From positions 21,949,625 to 22,013,624 of the forward strand of contig JBBMOA010000021.1 in the NCBI GenBank assembly GCA_037954235.1: a DNA stretch of 64,000 bases, given 5' to 3'. Below, piece by piece: positions 30,475 to 42,586 of the stretch. A program made the translations under genes and the position numbers. Position 1 is the stretch's first letter; each line of letters starts with the position of its first letter. Source of the DNA: Aulostomus chinensis. Lineage: Eukaryota > Chordata > Actinopteri > Syngnathiformes > Aulostomidae. The notes beneath the pieces are model-generated. The model ran no database searches and was not told where the DNA came from. It was given only the letters and a program-made list of their open reading frames with translations.

Positions 30475-30478
30475 CCAT
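30475..30478. repeat. Target-site duplication CCAT (left) of solo LTR C
   Basis: CCAT precedes TGTGGC and is repeated at 32001-32004 after GCCACA. Confidence 0.8.
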
Positions 30479-30552
30479 TGTGGCAGGTCGTCCCCCTCCC
30501 TTCCACTACATGGCACTGTGCCAACGACCGCAACATCGTAATTGCCTGGCGG

Positions 30553-30562
30553 CTATATATAG
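30553..30562 (+). promoter_or_regulatory. TATA box of LTR C
   Basis: CTATATATAGG lies about 75 bp into the LTR and is followed 20-45 bp later by a CT-rich initiator-like tract. Confidence 0.7.
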
Positions 30563-31824
30563 GGGCCGCCAATCTGTCGTCTTCCTCTTCCTCCTTCCGC
30601 CCCCCACTGCGTCTTGGGTGGCGGTGCTCGCCCCGGTGTGGCTAGTTTGGCCTTGGATTTTCCCTAAGGTAAGGTGCTGCTGACTTTGAGAGTCTTGTTT
30701 TATTTGTGGTGTGACACTCCCACATGTTGGATCACAGGCGGCTTGGGTCGCGTTGGAGCGCACTCCTCAAAGTCTGTGCGCGGCTGCTGGTCCTGCGAGT
30801 TTCGCCACTCAGTAAAGCAGGCTGACGGGGCGGCTTTGTACGCTGTCTGGCGCTTCTGGGGTGATTGCTCCTCTCCTCCCGGTGAGTTCTGGCATGTGCC
30901 TCGCTGTGGCCGCATTCCTCTCTCCTCCATGCTGATCCGGTTTGTTTGTTAGAACAGCTAGGGTTTTGAGGGGGCTCGAGGCCGCTGGAACCCCCGACTC
31001 GCACTGCGGACCCATAAAGCTGTGCGTAAAGGTTTATTCTCTATACTTTTGTGAAATAGGTTTATTTATTCCTTGATTTTAATAACTTTTCTTTTGTCCA
31101 TGGAAAAGTGCCGCCACCGTGGATCAGGCGGAACGCTGCTGGTTTTGGTGTTTGTTTTTGGTTTATTTTGTTTGTTTGTATGTTTGCTGGCTCGTTTGTG
31201 CCTGCGCTGCTCCCGCAGCGTCCACGCCACATATCGTGGGCACACGCGATACAGCGCAGCGCGCAGCCTGCCACTGTGGCTGCTTTTAATCCGGGGGTCT
31301 CTCCACTGTTTGAACGGCCAGTTGTTTGGTCGTTATTTTCTCATATGTTATTATTTTACATTCTTCTGTAGTTCTTTTTTTGTTTTCTTGTTGTTACTTA
31401 TTATTTTTGGTGATTGTGTTGCATTATTCAGAGTATTCATCATTTGCTGTGTTATATTGGATAATCAGTTTATTCACTGTTTGTGTAAACTTATTTCTAC
31501 AACCTTGACTATTTGCTTTCTTTCATTCTCTTAATTATATTGTTTGGTATTGTGAGTTGGTACGAATGTGTTTATTTTTGGACAGGTGCTGGAGGGATTG
31601 GTGGCAGTTTTTTCCTTGGTGGTGGTTCTTCTTTTCACGTTTTCCTTTAGCAGTGTGAGTGCAGTGCCACGGGTGATATCGTTTGGAGCATCCCCCCCCC
31701 CCGGTTTTGTTTGTCCCTCTGCCATCGGGTGAGCTCCAGCCCTGTTTCCCCCTTTTTTTTTGCTCTTATTCTTGTGCCCTCCTGGCTGGCATTAATTTTA
31801 GATTCTATTCTAAATATGTGACTT

Positions 31825-31830
31825 AATAAA
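31825..31830 (+). terminator. Poly(A) signal of LTR C
   Basis: AATAAA is followed within ~20-30 bp by a T-rich/GT-containing stretch (31849-31870), as expected for cleavage and polyadenylation. Confidence 0.7.
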
Positions 31831-32000
31831 GAACTGTTCATTTACATGTCTTTTTTCCTGTGGGCTTTTGTTTGAATCTGCATGACCCTGACCTATAATT
31901 TCCTGGGACATAGTTGTCTCCAGGTGGTGTTGTTGCAACCATTCTCCCCAACCGCCATACTCTGGCACAGATGTAATTATCATACACCCCCACCGCCACA

Positions 32001-32004
32001 CCAT
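32001..32004. repeat. Target-site duplication CCAT (right) of solo LTR C
   Basis: This is the exact copy of 30475-30478. Confidence 0.8.
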
Positions 32005-35000
32005 GTTTATGCTACTGTTTTGTGATATTAGTGCACCAATTTGATGATGGCTACCTGTCAGCTTTCTGAATCACTGGTGGCCTGATGTTTACAGCTGCCT
32101 GGCTGCGTGGAAATGAGTGCTTATTTCGTCTTCCCACAGGAAATGGAGCTGTGATGCATTCCAGAAAGGCTGCATCCAGTGTGGTGATTGACACGTTGGT
32201 GTCAGGTGATATGAATGATGGCAGACTTTCATTGTAGTTGTTGGGTGACCATGAAGTATAGCAGTGAGTGACAGCTGCAGCAGTACCGTTGATTTACCAG
32301 TGTGACAACATACTCCAAGTACCAGCTTACATGGATTCATGTCAGTTATTTTATCTTTATAGATGTACTGGATATTATACAGTGCATGTAAGTTGACTTG
32401 TATGTTTGTATTTTTGTGTTCTCTGTTGTAGTTTAACAAAATGCCTTATTTTCATCATTAAACTTTGCCAAAACAACAAATGACCGGCTGCTTGGATGAT
32501 GCAATCCTGGAAAATAGAATGTAGAGCTCACTGTGCATACGTCATCTGCAACAAGTTTAATATTGACAGCGTTGTACTTGTTGGCTTCCTGTCAATGAGA
32601 GGCCTGGAACAGAAGTGGTGCAGCTGGAGGATGACTGGAAAGTCCACGTGGTGCCAAAAGTGTTCTGAAGCTGCCTGGTTATTGATTGTATTACCACTTC
32701 CAATTTTACCATCAAGAAAACATTAGTTGACAAGAGTGATGCTGAATTTACAGTGATGTGTTCTTGCTGTGAGTGAAGCAGGACTGCCAACATACCAACC
32801 ATCAGTTTTCTCGTGCTGTGAAACAAAGCCGTTCTCTGATAATGCAGCAGAACACTACGCAGCCTGTCCTCTGCAACAGGTGTACAGAAGCAGGAGTGAA
32901 AGTCAGTTACTATGGTTACAGGGACGCTCTAAGGCAAGATTCTAAACATGAAGTTTCAATAATGGACATAGTGTTTAAATGGGAAAAGTAGTAGTCATAG
33001 CAGTTGTAGGATTTTTTTTCTCTCATATAAAATTATTAAACATTTTTGGTTTTCATTATACAGGTTGCAATCACACTCTTAAAAATCCCTTGAAACAAAC
33101 ATGTTGGTTATTGACTGGTCCTGGAACAGTTGTGTGGTCAGAACAGTCCAGACACAGAGAGATCCTGAATGGCCGTCCACACCAAGAACAATCACTCGCT
33201 AAAAATAGATATTAAAATATCCAACTCAACGGGATGACACCAGCAGAAGAGCCAATTCACTCTGGTTCTCTGAACCTAGTTTCCTTTATTGAATATAAAG
33301 GACTTCAACTTTCTAATTAACAGCTAAGCTGCTCAAGTGGCCTTCTGTGAATTCATGGCTGCTCTTACTGCAGATCTGGATTGTCATCTTTTGTCCTCTT
33401 TTTTGCCTCCTCCAGTCAGCTGCTGCACAAACCATGCAAGACCAGATCACTGACGTGGTCCTGCACAGGACCCTGGGAACTGCAGTTCCAGCTACACTGA
33501 CCTGACTCACATTCATCTCTCCAGCAGCTGCAATTCCTCAAAGCCTGCGCAGCCAAATCATTGCAGGTAATGAGATCAATCTGTACTTCCATTCAATCAA
33601 TGAGCACTTAATATGCTAATGCCGCTCCCATGACGGCTAACGCTTGCTTGCTGCTGCTTATTGCTCTGTGATACAGGCTAGTTTATCTCATTGTGGTTTG
33701 CTGGGTACTGACAGCATTAAAAGTAGAATACTTTTCTGATCTCAGATGCCTGTCGAGCAGATAACTGGAATATCCTTCTGGGTCTCAGGAATCAGCAGGT
33801 GCTCTGTCGTACACACCGGTGAGAGCTTGAGTCTTCAGGGGTGTGTGCTGGAAATCATTCCAGCCATGAGTTGACCTGACTGAACTTTCCCAGCATCCCA
33901 AGTTGTTCCAAATGTTTTTGACGTTGCACTCGTTGGATTCCTAGTTCACATGAACATTACTAAGTTTAAACTCCAAGCATTATTACAGATGATTTAAAGC
34001 CTGTTCGCTGTTTGGAACAGCGCTGCTGGGATTTTGGCGGGAGCATTCCTGTCCCTGCATCTGTGCCTCAACACAACTTTAATCTCAGACCAGACTTGAA
34101 ATTTATGGAAATCAGTTTGGATCTTGGGGATGCACATCATTCCACTGATGTTTCTGACAAAGAGCCTTCAAAGCATTGCTGCTGCTAACCTTATGATCTC
34201 CCAGTACACTGTAATCTCCTGTGAGGTGCAATCAGCCTGAAGACGCACTCAGCCCCATCAGAAGCAGCTGCTTGAAATCATCAGATCTATGTGACAATAA
34301 GCATCGAGATTACACTTCAACCTTATGTCCAAGCTGCTGCTCAGTGTTCTAGAGCTGTCCGCATGCCTGAATCTTCATTACATATTATTATTTCTTGTAA
34401 AATAAACATCATTTATGTGAAAAACGTCAGTTGTGCGGGCTGACTCACACTTGTGAGGAGGAAGTCAGGTGGGATTCGTGAGACTGCTGACGAATTTTAA
34501 GTAAAGCAAAGATTGCTCTGGCTTTGAGTAGGACATTGATGTGTTGTCAATGTCATCTCAACTAATCTATCAGGGTTAAGCTCTAAAGGGAATTCACATC
34601 CATAATGTGTTAACGGGGTGGCGCATAGCTGTTTCGATTCATACAGCAGTCTGAAGACAATGTGGCTAGAAAGATTGCAGACAAAATTGTTTGTAGAAAT
34701 CAATTATTAAATAAATGTGGAGAACATTGAAAGCTGACCCTTCAATGGCCCCATTGGTGACTTCTGAGGACACAATCACGTAACATGAAAGATTTCACAT
34801 CTTCCTCAAGCATAACTCATGGAGACAATTGCTGTTTACTGGCTGTAGCAAATACTGCTAATTTCATCCCAGTAAAAAACAGTAATCCTCAAGGGACTGA
34901 GCTGATTTTATGTTACTTTAATGGAGAAAAGACAGTTGGTGTTCACATGTAAACAGCAGTTTAGCTGAAAGAGTTGAAATCTAACATTCATCACTGGAAT

Positions 35001-35955
35001 CTTCGGTTGTTTGAACGGGCTGAACAATCTGGTCCACAGAATGTCACGACAGTGACTGAAGACTGTAATCTGTCAGACCCTCTGCCTGTCAATCATCTCT
35101 ACATGAAAGCAAACAAGCGCTTCAACACTCAACAGCAGTGAAAGTGATTCAATCATGAAGCAGAGCCTCAGTTTCAACAGTCATGACTAAGTAACACACA
35201 GCAAAATATTTGATTTATTTAAGTTCCAATTTTGGGGAGCTCCATAGGGAGAGTATTTACATAATTGATTGTGAGGCCACTGGTACCCCCCCCAATCTCT
35301 CTAATACTTTGATTAGATCTTTGTCCTCTCTAAATACAGCCCCCCCCCAAAAAAAAGGAAAAGAGGACATTGTGTGTGTGTGTGTGTGTGTGTTTTTTAC
35401 ATCAATGATGTTTGCTTTTACCGCCTTCATCTGATGCTTTTTTCCCAGTTAGATGAGATTGTTCTCACCTGCTCAGTTTTCAGTGTTTTTCCGAGCGGCG
35501 CCCCGCTGGAAGTCACAGTCGGGGGTGCAGAGAGAAACTCAAGACTGCTCAAATTACAAATGCAAAACAACAGTCATGGCTTTTGCATTAATTTGCGTGG
35601 TCAGAATCATTAATATCAAATACACTTAACAATATTTCACTCTAATTTGGGAAAACTTTGCTTGCCTAGGAAACTCTATTCATCCATGTGTGACACCAGG
35701 AGCCTGACGGATCACAGCAGGTGATGACAGCAGATGATCAACTACAGCAGCCACATCTCAAGGCAGATTCCAAAAATGAAAAATTATTCATGTTTCCAGT
35801 ATTTACTGTGAACAAAACTCATCTGAGTCTTCTCAGACTCACAGCTCAGGCCGAGACAGCAGGCTGAGGTGATTCAGAGAGATGCAAGAGTCACGCATGC
35901 ATTGTGGAATCAATACACTGGTGTTAAAGAGAAAATGTACTTCATAAAAGCAAGT
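32005..35955. other. Gene-free stretch
   Basis: Several short frames (for example minus-strand 32557-32826 and 32089-32439) have no recognisable domain. A (TG) run at 35372-35392 follows a C-run/A-run at 35341-35362. No transposon ends were found. Confidence 0.55.
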
Positions 35956-35959
35956 ACTC

Positions 35960-36275
35960 AAGTACCCTAACTTGTAGTAGAGTAACAGATCAGGCCTCAT
36001 AAAATCACTTAAAATTTCAATTTGGGAGTCCATGAGTCTCATTATGAATTTATTGAGAAAATTTCTTAAAGTCTTAAGTGACTTACACATTATTCTGCAC
36101 AAACGAGACTGGCACTTTTCCATCGAGGGAACCTCAATAGGAGCCTAAAAGCATCATTGTATGCTACATGTACTTTGTTAAATTGAGCTTTAGTGTCGCA
36201 GAACCACAAGTGGGCAGTGCAAAGTGGTGAACAGTAGGGTTTAAACAAAGCTGTTTTCACTGCACATTCCAAACT
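35960..36275 (-). pseudogene. LINE reverse transcriptase C-terminal fragment (CR1/jockey-like group)
   Basis: The minus-strand frame from 36272 reads ALFKPYCSPLCTAHLWFCDT then FNKVHVAYNDAFRLLLRFPR, the region after the RT thumb in many fish LINE proteins (FKxYCTxLYTAHLW...LRVAYNDALRxLL). It stops at about 36090. The expected continuation LRNFLNKFIMRL is found in another frame just downstream, so there is an indel. It is different from the Rex3-like and RLE LINEs in this window. The clade name is tentative. Confidence 0.65.
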
Positions 36276-36994
36276 GCTGTGCCAGCATATTAGCTTTTAC
36301 GTATAATTAACGGCACTGTCTCTGGATGTCATCATCATCAGAGAGCTCGCCAAGGCTGAGGTATTTCACCTGTTCCACCACAGCCAGCTCCCCTCCTCAC
36401 AAGAAGAATGAAGGAGACCCTGTCTTACGCTACTCTTTATGGTGTTGTGTCCTTTACTGGTTGCAGCAACAGACTACGGGGGGGGCGATGAGTCAGTGTC
36501 TGGTTGGGCGAGTTGTGTCATTTAACTTGGTTTTACAGGTGAATGCAAGACAGCGAGGAAACACACAAGCTTCCCCCTCACGGAGGCTCATGTGAGACTG
36601 CTGCCACTGTTTGTTCTTTACTCTTAATGGACTCCAGTCTCACTCATAACTGTCCAGTTATTTTATGACCTTCATATAATGAGGGCCTGAGCAGACGGAA
36701 TCCTTTATATGGAATGATTTTATCCAAAGAACTTCAACCAAGGCAGAATGTGCTCACCGCACATGAAAAGACCTGAAGCTTGGGAAAACTGCCCCCCCCC
36801 CCACACACACACCTAAAGATGTTTATGCAGAGTGCAATGCTGATAAATGCCAGGTAAATGTTTCTGAGAGTGGATGAACGACTCGCAGCAAGGGGAAGGA
36901 GAATAAAATCACCATGTTGTTGGCAGCTGCTGCTTCAGACCCTGAATTAAGTCTGAATGTCGAACAACCACTGCATTTATTACAGATCCTTTCT
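36276..36994. other. Gene-free stretch
   Basis: No coding domain was recognised. A C-run with CA units lies at 36792-36812. Confidence 0.6.
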
Positions 36995-37118
36995 CTTCAC
37001 GGCAAGGCGTCAAGCGACTCATCAGGTGCAGTTAGAGGTTTGGTATCTTGCTCAAGGACACTTCAACATGGTCTCCAACCAGCGCCCCTTCTGTTTCCAG
37101 ATAGCCGCTCTACAAGTC
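36995..37118 (-). mobile_element. tRNA-SINE head fragment, degenerate
   Basis: On the minus strand TGTAGAGCGGCTATC resembles a tRNA A-box head, and the block 'tgttgaagtgtccttgagcaagatacc' matches the SINE at 11935-12172. The tail is lost. Confidence 0.55.
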
Positions 37119-37360
37119 TCTAATCATTTCCAAGACATACATAACATCAACACTTACGCTACTTTGTAACTGACGGGGGCTGTGATGGACAGTTACAGTT
37201 ACAGGAGGGGAGCTGAGCTTTATGGTAAGAGATGTGATCTTGTTAATCAGGAATAGCTTAAATACCTCTGCTGCTTACTTCATATTTAATCAGAATCAGA
37301 AATCATTCATTAATCCCTTGCAGGAAATTGTTGAATCCCGACATTATTGCAATGATAATG

Positions 37361-37899
37361 AGGGGTGCTACGAATTCTTTTTAATTTCGCGAAATAAAAA
37401 TGCCGAAATAAAATTCAGGGATGCATGAAATAAAAATCAATGTAAAAAAAAAAAAACAATGCGAAGCGGTGTGCACCACTAACACTGATGGTTTTTGACC
37501 CTCTCTCCTACTGTGTACACATATTACATGAAGAAGAAGAAAAATACTGTAGCAACGCCAGAGAAGAAGAACAAGGATCGAAACAATTATTTCTAAATGG
37601 AGGAAGACGAGGTCGAACAAGCAGTGGACGCTCCTTCATCAAACAAATCGGTTGTGTGGACTTATTTTGGTGTAAAAGACGAGGCAACGGTGAGACGATG
37701 GTGGATAAAACAAAAACCACGGTCAAACTATGTGGGTACTTAACAAGCAGGAATAACTTGTATGTCTGCATTTTAAGGAAGAAAATAAAGAATATTTGAT
37801 TTTTACATTTCTGATTTTTGATTTTCTTAATCTTTATTTCGTATCCCTGTTTTGTATTTCATATTGTTTTGTGAGTTGACTATTTCGTTGCACCCCTAA
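37361..37899 (+). mobile_element. Small non-autonomous hAT with BED remnant (~540 bp)
   Basis: The ends are inverted: AGGGGTGCTACGAA at 37361 and TTCGTTGCACCCCT ending at 37898. The flanks GATAATGA and AATAATGA agree at 7 of 8 bases, fitting an 8-bp hAT duplication with an uncertain single-base boundary. The interior keeps only a leader and the first part of a BED-type frame. Confidence 0.72.
37597..37743 (+). pseudogene. BED-type hAT transposase start, 48 aa
   Basis: The frame begins MEEDEVEQAVDAPSSNKS and continues VVWTYFGVKDEATVRR, matching the opening of ZBED-like BED fingers (aromatic W/YF motif). The Cys and His ligands that should follow are missing, because the element is internally deleted. 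Translation ends at TAA 37741. It is not a working zinc finger. Confidence 0.65.
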
Positions 37900-37957
37900 T
37901 AATAATGATAGTATAATTGTAATGATGGTAATATTACTTAATCAAGCTTTGGGAAAA

Positions 37958-38320
37958 TCCATCAATCCATCCATCCATTTTCTTCCTCTTATCCTGTAAA
38001 GGGTAACAGGGGGGGTGGTGGAGCCTATCCCAGCAGCCTTCACCCTGGACGGGTCACCAGTCCATGGCAGGGCCAACACATAGAGACAGACAACCATTGG
38101 CTCTCCCAGCCATACCTACAGTCAATTTAGAGTCTGGATTAACCTGGTCCCCTCTTGATGTCTTTGGACTGTGGAGGAAGCTGGAGTACCAGAGAGAACC
38201 CAGCAGGAACAGGGAGAACATGGAGACTCATACAGAGAGACCCCGTGCTGCAGCCGGGGCTCCACCCACAACCTTCTTGCTGTGAGGTGACATTGCTGAC
38301 CACTGGTCCACTGCGCCACC
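37958..38320 (-). mobile_element. V-SINE, near full length
   Basis: On the minus strand it starts GGTGGCGCAGTGGACCAGTG (tRNA-like head, degenerate A/B boxes), continues through the conserved V domain ('catgttctccctgttcctgc', 'cacagtccaaagacatc') and a LINE-type tail ('gacccgtccagggtgaagg', 'gctgggataggctccacca'), ending in 'gaagaaaatggatggatgg'. Flanking TTTGGGAAAA (37948-37957) and TTTGGAAAAA (38321-38330) form a target-site duplication of about 10 bp. It inserted ~60 bp beyond the hAT element. Confidence 0.85.
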
Positions 38321-38330
38321 TTTGGAAAAA

Positions 38331-39435
38331 AAATTAGAGTTTTTCATTTTTAATGATTCAGTCATTACATTGTTAGATTGACAGCATTGCTTGTGAATGA
38401 GGAAACAAAAGACGTGGAAACTTCTCCTGCAACTGTGTTCCTCCTGGTGACCAGAACCACATCTAACTGGACCACAGGGCTCATTTTCAAATGATGAGAT
38501 GCGCTGCTTTAAAGCAAATCCTCATTAGCAGTGACCTCGCCTCAGAATGTGGGTTTAGTGGCTTGTTTGTGAGAAAACGTATGTTGACGTTTTTAAGTTA
38601 GATAGAATACATGAATGTGTGTGTGTGTGTGTCTTGTGTAGCAGTTGCTATCTGGCCCAGTGTGACCATCTGCTCTGCTTATGATAGAAGGATGACATTA
38701 ATGCCTTATGTAAGATTTCATTTGCTGTAAGGAAACAAGGTCTCAGGCTATGTATTCTTTTGAACTAATGCAAATAGAGCAGGCACCATTATGAGCCAAA
38801 AAATAGCAAGACAGTTTCTTCCTTTTAGTTTGAAGTGATTTACAAAGCAGGCATGTATACTGCAAGACATTAAAATGCAAATTAATTTCTATGCTGTCGG
38901 TCTGTCCATCAACAGGATTATGCAAAAACTACCAGGGTATTTTCCTTGAAACTTGGTGGAAAGCTGGAGCATGAGCCACAAAGAACTTATCAGTTTCAGT
39001 GTGGATCTAAATGAATTGGCAGATCAAGTGATGACATATTCACAGGCTAGTTAGCTGGCAACCTCGAAAACTAACATGAACAGTGTGCACTTCCAAACAA
39101 ACTCCCTATAATCATGTGGGCGTTTATTATATAATCACACGGAGAGCTCCAGCCTGACAGCCCCACCGCGTGTTGTACACACCCATTTTCCATTAATCAG
39201 TGATAATCCCCAGGATCCCTGGTACTTCTACACGATGTATGTGAGATTGCGTCCTGTCTCACATCGAGATAATCAGAGCCCACAAAAGCATCCCCTCATG
39301 TGGGATCAAAAGGGGATAATGAAAAAAAAAACAACCAAATCGTAAATAAAGGCCCCCCCCCCCCACACACACACACACACATTGTCTGTCCCTCCCTTTC
39401 CTGTGCATCTGTTTCTTTGCCACTTAGTCAGAGAA
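38331..39435. other. Gene-free stretch with a decayed repeat
   Basis: 'gcaaaaactaccagggtat', 'ccttgaaacttggtggaaag' and 'gagccacaaagaacttatca' at 38923-39010 match a common fish interspersed repeat that I cannot classify. A (TG) run lies at 38616-38632 and a C-run/CA run at 39352-39380. No gene was found. Confidence 0.55.
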
Positions 39436-39439
39436 GCCA

Positions 39440-40250
39440 CTTACATCCCCATGTCCCACAGTGCTAATGTAGCTGCTGTTGCTATGTACTTGCATGCAGG
39501 TTTAAGCCCCTTCAAGCTTGGGCCTCCACTACTAGCGACTATCTTCCCTGGCGATGTCTCTACCCTGTAGCCCTGCACACATTCCTCTTCATCAGACTCA
39601 GACTCTGGGGCACATCTCTTCTTCAATGGCCCAGGCGTCACTCGTTGCTCTGGCTCTGCAGGCCTCTGATCGAATGCCACGCCTCAGCACTATCAGCCCT
39701 GACCAGACACTTGAGGTCCTTAAACCCAGGATTAAGTGCTGTCGGAATCCTTGGCCACGTGATGTTTGTTTTCTCCTTGTGTTTGTCCATGTCTGTCATG
39801 AGGGTCGGCTTGAAATTAACCACATCGGCCAGATCATCCTCGGAGATCTCACGATAGACGGCACAAAGCAGCCAGCGGCTCAGAAGCTTCACCTGCAACA
39901 ATAGAGAGACAGAATCTGTTACACTCTAACACAAGCACACATCACACACGCACACACACTATAAATGTGTGTAATAATACCTGCAGATTTCTAGCACTTC
40001 ATTTTCAGTCCTTCACAGTGGTTGTTGGCATGGTGACAGTCGTGGAGCCGGTGCACTCTTGTTGGTTTCACGTTCAATCGTCTCCAGGGCTGTTGCACTT
40101 TGTTGGCACATCCTATGTGATCATCTCCTTATTGTGATCATTTGCAGCTGGCTGTGGTTCCACCTCTGTGGAAGATTTGAAGGGCTCAGATGCACCACTA
40201 CCTTTCTGCATTTTGCCAGTGTGGTGTTAAACTCCTCAGCAGAGACATTG
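39440..40250 (-). pseudogene. hAT (ZBED-type) transposase remnant
   Basis: Minus-strand pieces in order are FNTTLAKCRKVVVHL near 40230, ISEDDLADVVNFKPTLMTDM with ALNPGFKDLKCLVRADSAEA from 39901, and EPEQRVTPGPLKKRCAPESE with ESDEEECVQGYRV from 39680. These correspond to the insertion/RNase H-fold middle of ZBED-like hAT transposases (LDPRFKDLK-type motif). They lie in different frames with stops between them, and the C-terminal dimerisation motif is not recognisable. An acceptor-like pyrimidine tract and CAG lie at about 39895-39918. Confidence 0.62.
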
Positions 40251-40407
40251 TGACGCTTGTCAGAGCTGACAGTGCAAGGCAAGTGTCACGCATGTGGAAA
40301 TGTCTGTGTTTTGTTCTGGGTTTGGAGGATGAATGAAGGCACAGGAGGCACCACATGGGTTACTTAACTCAGTTATGTTGTTCTGGAAATAAAGAACCAT
40401 GAGCTGT

Positions 40408-40411
<4 letters not shown>

Positions 40412-40479
<68 letters not shown>
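40412..40479. repeat. (TG)n microsatellite
   Basis: About 34 uninterrupted TG units. Confidence 0.97.
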
Positions 40480-40482
<3 letters not shown>

Positions 40483-42499
40483 ACAGTCAGACAAAGGGAG
40501 GAACCTATAGACTTCTGTCTGTAGGACAAGAACTATAGACAATGGATGGATGGCAAAATGATGCAAAGCCTACAGAAAACACAACAGATAATGAAATAAT
40601 CCTAAAAATTTGACATGAATATATATTTTAAATTGGTAGCCTGTAAACCCTGATTAACATAGAAACTCCTTCAATATAGAAATGATCAGTTACTGGAATC
40701 AACCTGCATCAGCACCCAAAGATCTGCAGCTCCATCCTGCAGACAGTTTCACATGCACTCAAAACAATAAAATATCTGAGAGCTGTGTGACAGTAACAGG
40801 CTCACGACTGATAGCATTCAACGTTGAAGAGGGACGGCGTCCATTCAGCCAGGGAGCGTCAGCCACCTCAGCATGCTAACATTATCTTCAGCTGAAAACT
40901 CACTTTAACAAGCTTAAGATCATGACTGCTGCTCGTGGTCACAACTCCATCAAACCTTTGCTCACTTTAAAGCTTAGCTTGCTAATATGGAGCAGCAGAC
41001 TGAAGCAAAGTGTTGCTTAATGCATTCGCTGTTCCCCATTTGACTGTTGTTCAATGTTTGGTTACATTTAGAGTTTGGGAGGTTGAGTAGGGGTGTATGC
41101 GCTTGTGTGCGTGCGTGCGTGCGTGCGTGTGTGTGCATGTGTGTGTGTATGTGTATCAAACTCTGACACTGACAGAGGACAAAAGCAGAGCGACCATAAA
41201 TCAAAGAGGGGTAGAGACTCTCAGGACATCTCATTGGCCAGGCCAGCAGGGGAGCGCCACTGCACATGTGCGGTGCTCAGCGCAGCACAGAAACATACTC
41301 TGACGCAAGAAAACTATGTTATTTTTCCAAGTGAATCGGTGCCACTGGTATACAAATGTAACGATACATTTCCGCGTTAAAGATGTTTGGTAAACTAGTC
41401 TGTAATCCAAGGACTGATGACTGTTGGTACAAACCCTCTGTATAACTTGAGATGAAACACATGACCCATGGCTTTGCTTCTGTTTTAACACACGTTAAGG
41501 TGGATTCCTCCTCTGGTTGACTCAAGTTTTCAGTGTCTGGTTGTGTGAACGACAGCTTTATTCCACCTGACGTCGTGGTTCACCAGTGTCCATTGGGCAG
41601 TTCGATTCTGCTCACAGAGCCAGTAGCAGGAATGCTGTCTGGCTGATGGAAATAGATGAGCCTCTCATAGAGCTCAAGCATGTTAGCGCAGATATAGTGT
41701 TCACAGTAAAAGAGTCACACAGATGGTTGCACATACTGTTACCACCATGCCCAGTACCATAAAAAGCATCCTCACCATGGCATCCAACTGATAAGTCATT
41801 AATTTCCAGACGTCCCCTGTGTGCAAGCACCAGCACATGATTTTGACAGCGCCCCGTTAATCCTGCCCAGAGGTCCACTTCAGTGGATTTGAGGAGGCAT
41901 CCCTCATCCTAAATAAATCCACATCTCAACTGTTGAACAAAGGACAGCTCACTGAACATGTACGGTATGTACCAGATTTGGTGAAAGAACTGAAAGAAAC
42001 AGAAAAGAAACTTCAAACCGTCACCTCCTGACTAATAGTTTGGAGTATAAAAAATATACAAAAAGGAATTTAATTCTAGATAGTTTAATAAAGTTGTGAA
42101 GGCTGAAAAAATTAATAGAAAATATAAAATAAAGAGAGTGGCCACACACTCAGATGCATTCATTCCATTGCAAAACACTGGGACAATGAATTCACACATA
42201 TTACACTTTTATGGGTCTGAGCTGTTGATCGCACGACCCCCAGCTGAGAGCCACCACTTTGGAGAGTAGAAGACCGCAGGGTTTTGAGGGCTGAATATTC
42301 TGACTGCTCTGTGATTATTCACCAACATCCTCCCTCCAGCTAGGTGGAGGCAGCAGGGCAAACCAGGTGGAAGGATTACTTTCCACACTGGCCTGGCAAC
42401 ATCTTTGGATCCCCCAGTCAGAGCTGGTATGTAGCCTGGGGAAGAAGAAGTTTGGGTTCCCTGCTGGAACTGCTGCCCATCTTTGGATCAGAGGCTGGG

Positions 42500-42586
42500 G
42501 ATGGATGGATGGATAGATGGTTGGATGGATGGATAGATGGTTGGATGGATGGATGGACAGATGTTTGGATGGATAAATGGATGGAT
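42500..42586. repeat. (GGAT)n imperfect microsatellite
   Basis: About 20 GGAT/AGAT/TTGG units. It may have grown from a lost SINE or LINE tail of the ATGG type. Confidence 0.9.

Larger units (their letters stand above)
30479..32000 (+). mobile_element. Solo LTR C (1522 bp), + orientation
   Basis: It starts TGTGGC and ends GCCACA (perfect 6-bp inverted ends) with CCAT on both sides. The sense strand is given by a CTATATATAGGGGCC TATA box at 30553, a pyrimidine-rich likely start-site region (30575-30602) and AATAAA at 31825-31830. The interval from start region to poly(A) signal is about 1.2 kb, so the R region is long and U3 short. A donor-like AAG|GTAAGG lies at 30666-30674. The hydrophobic frames at 31073-31534 come from T-rich sequence and are not credible genes. 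Confidence 0.82.

Noticed and set aside
31073..31534. 153-aa very hydrophobic frame
   Set aside because: It lies inside solo LTR C in T-rich sequence; Phe/Leu/Val content follows from base composition, with no domain or signal-peptide architecture.
30478..32010. Region first considered as a host promoter with 5' exon and polyadenylated noncoding transcript
   Set aside because: Perfect TGTGGC/GCCACA ends and the CCAT duplication show it is an LTR, although it may still act as a promoter.
32557..32826. 89-aa minus-strand frame that looks protein-like
   Set aside because: Composition is suggestive but I could not match a family and no acceptor/donor pair frames it. A translated search would decide.
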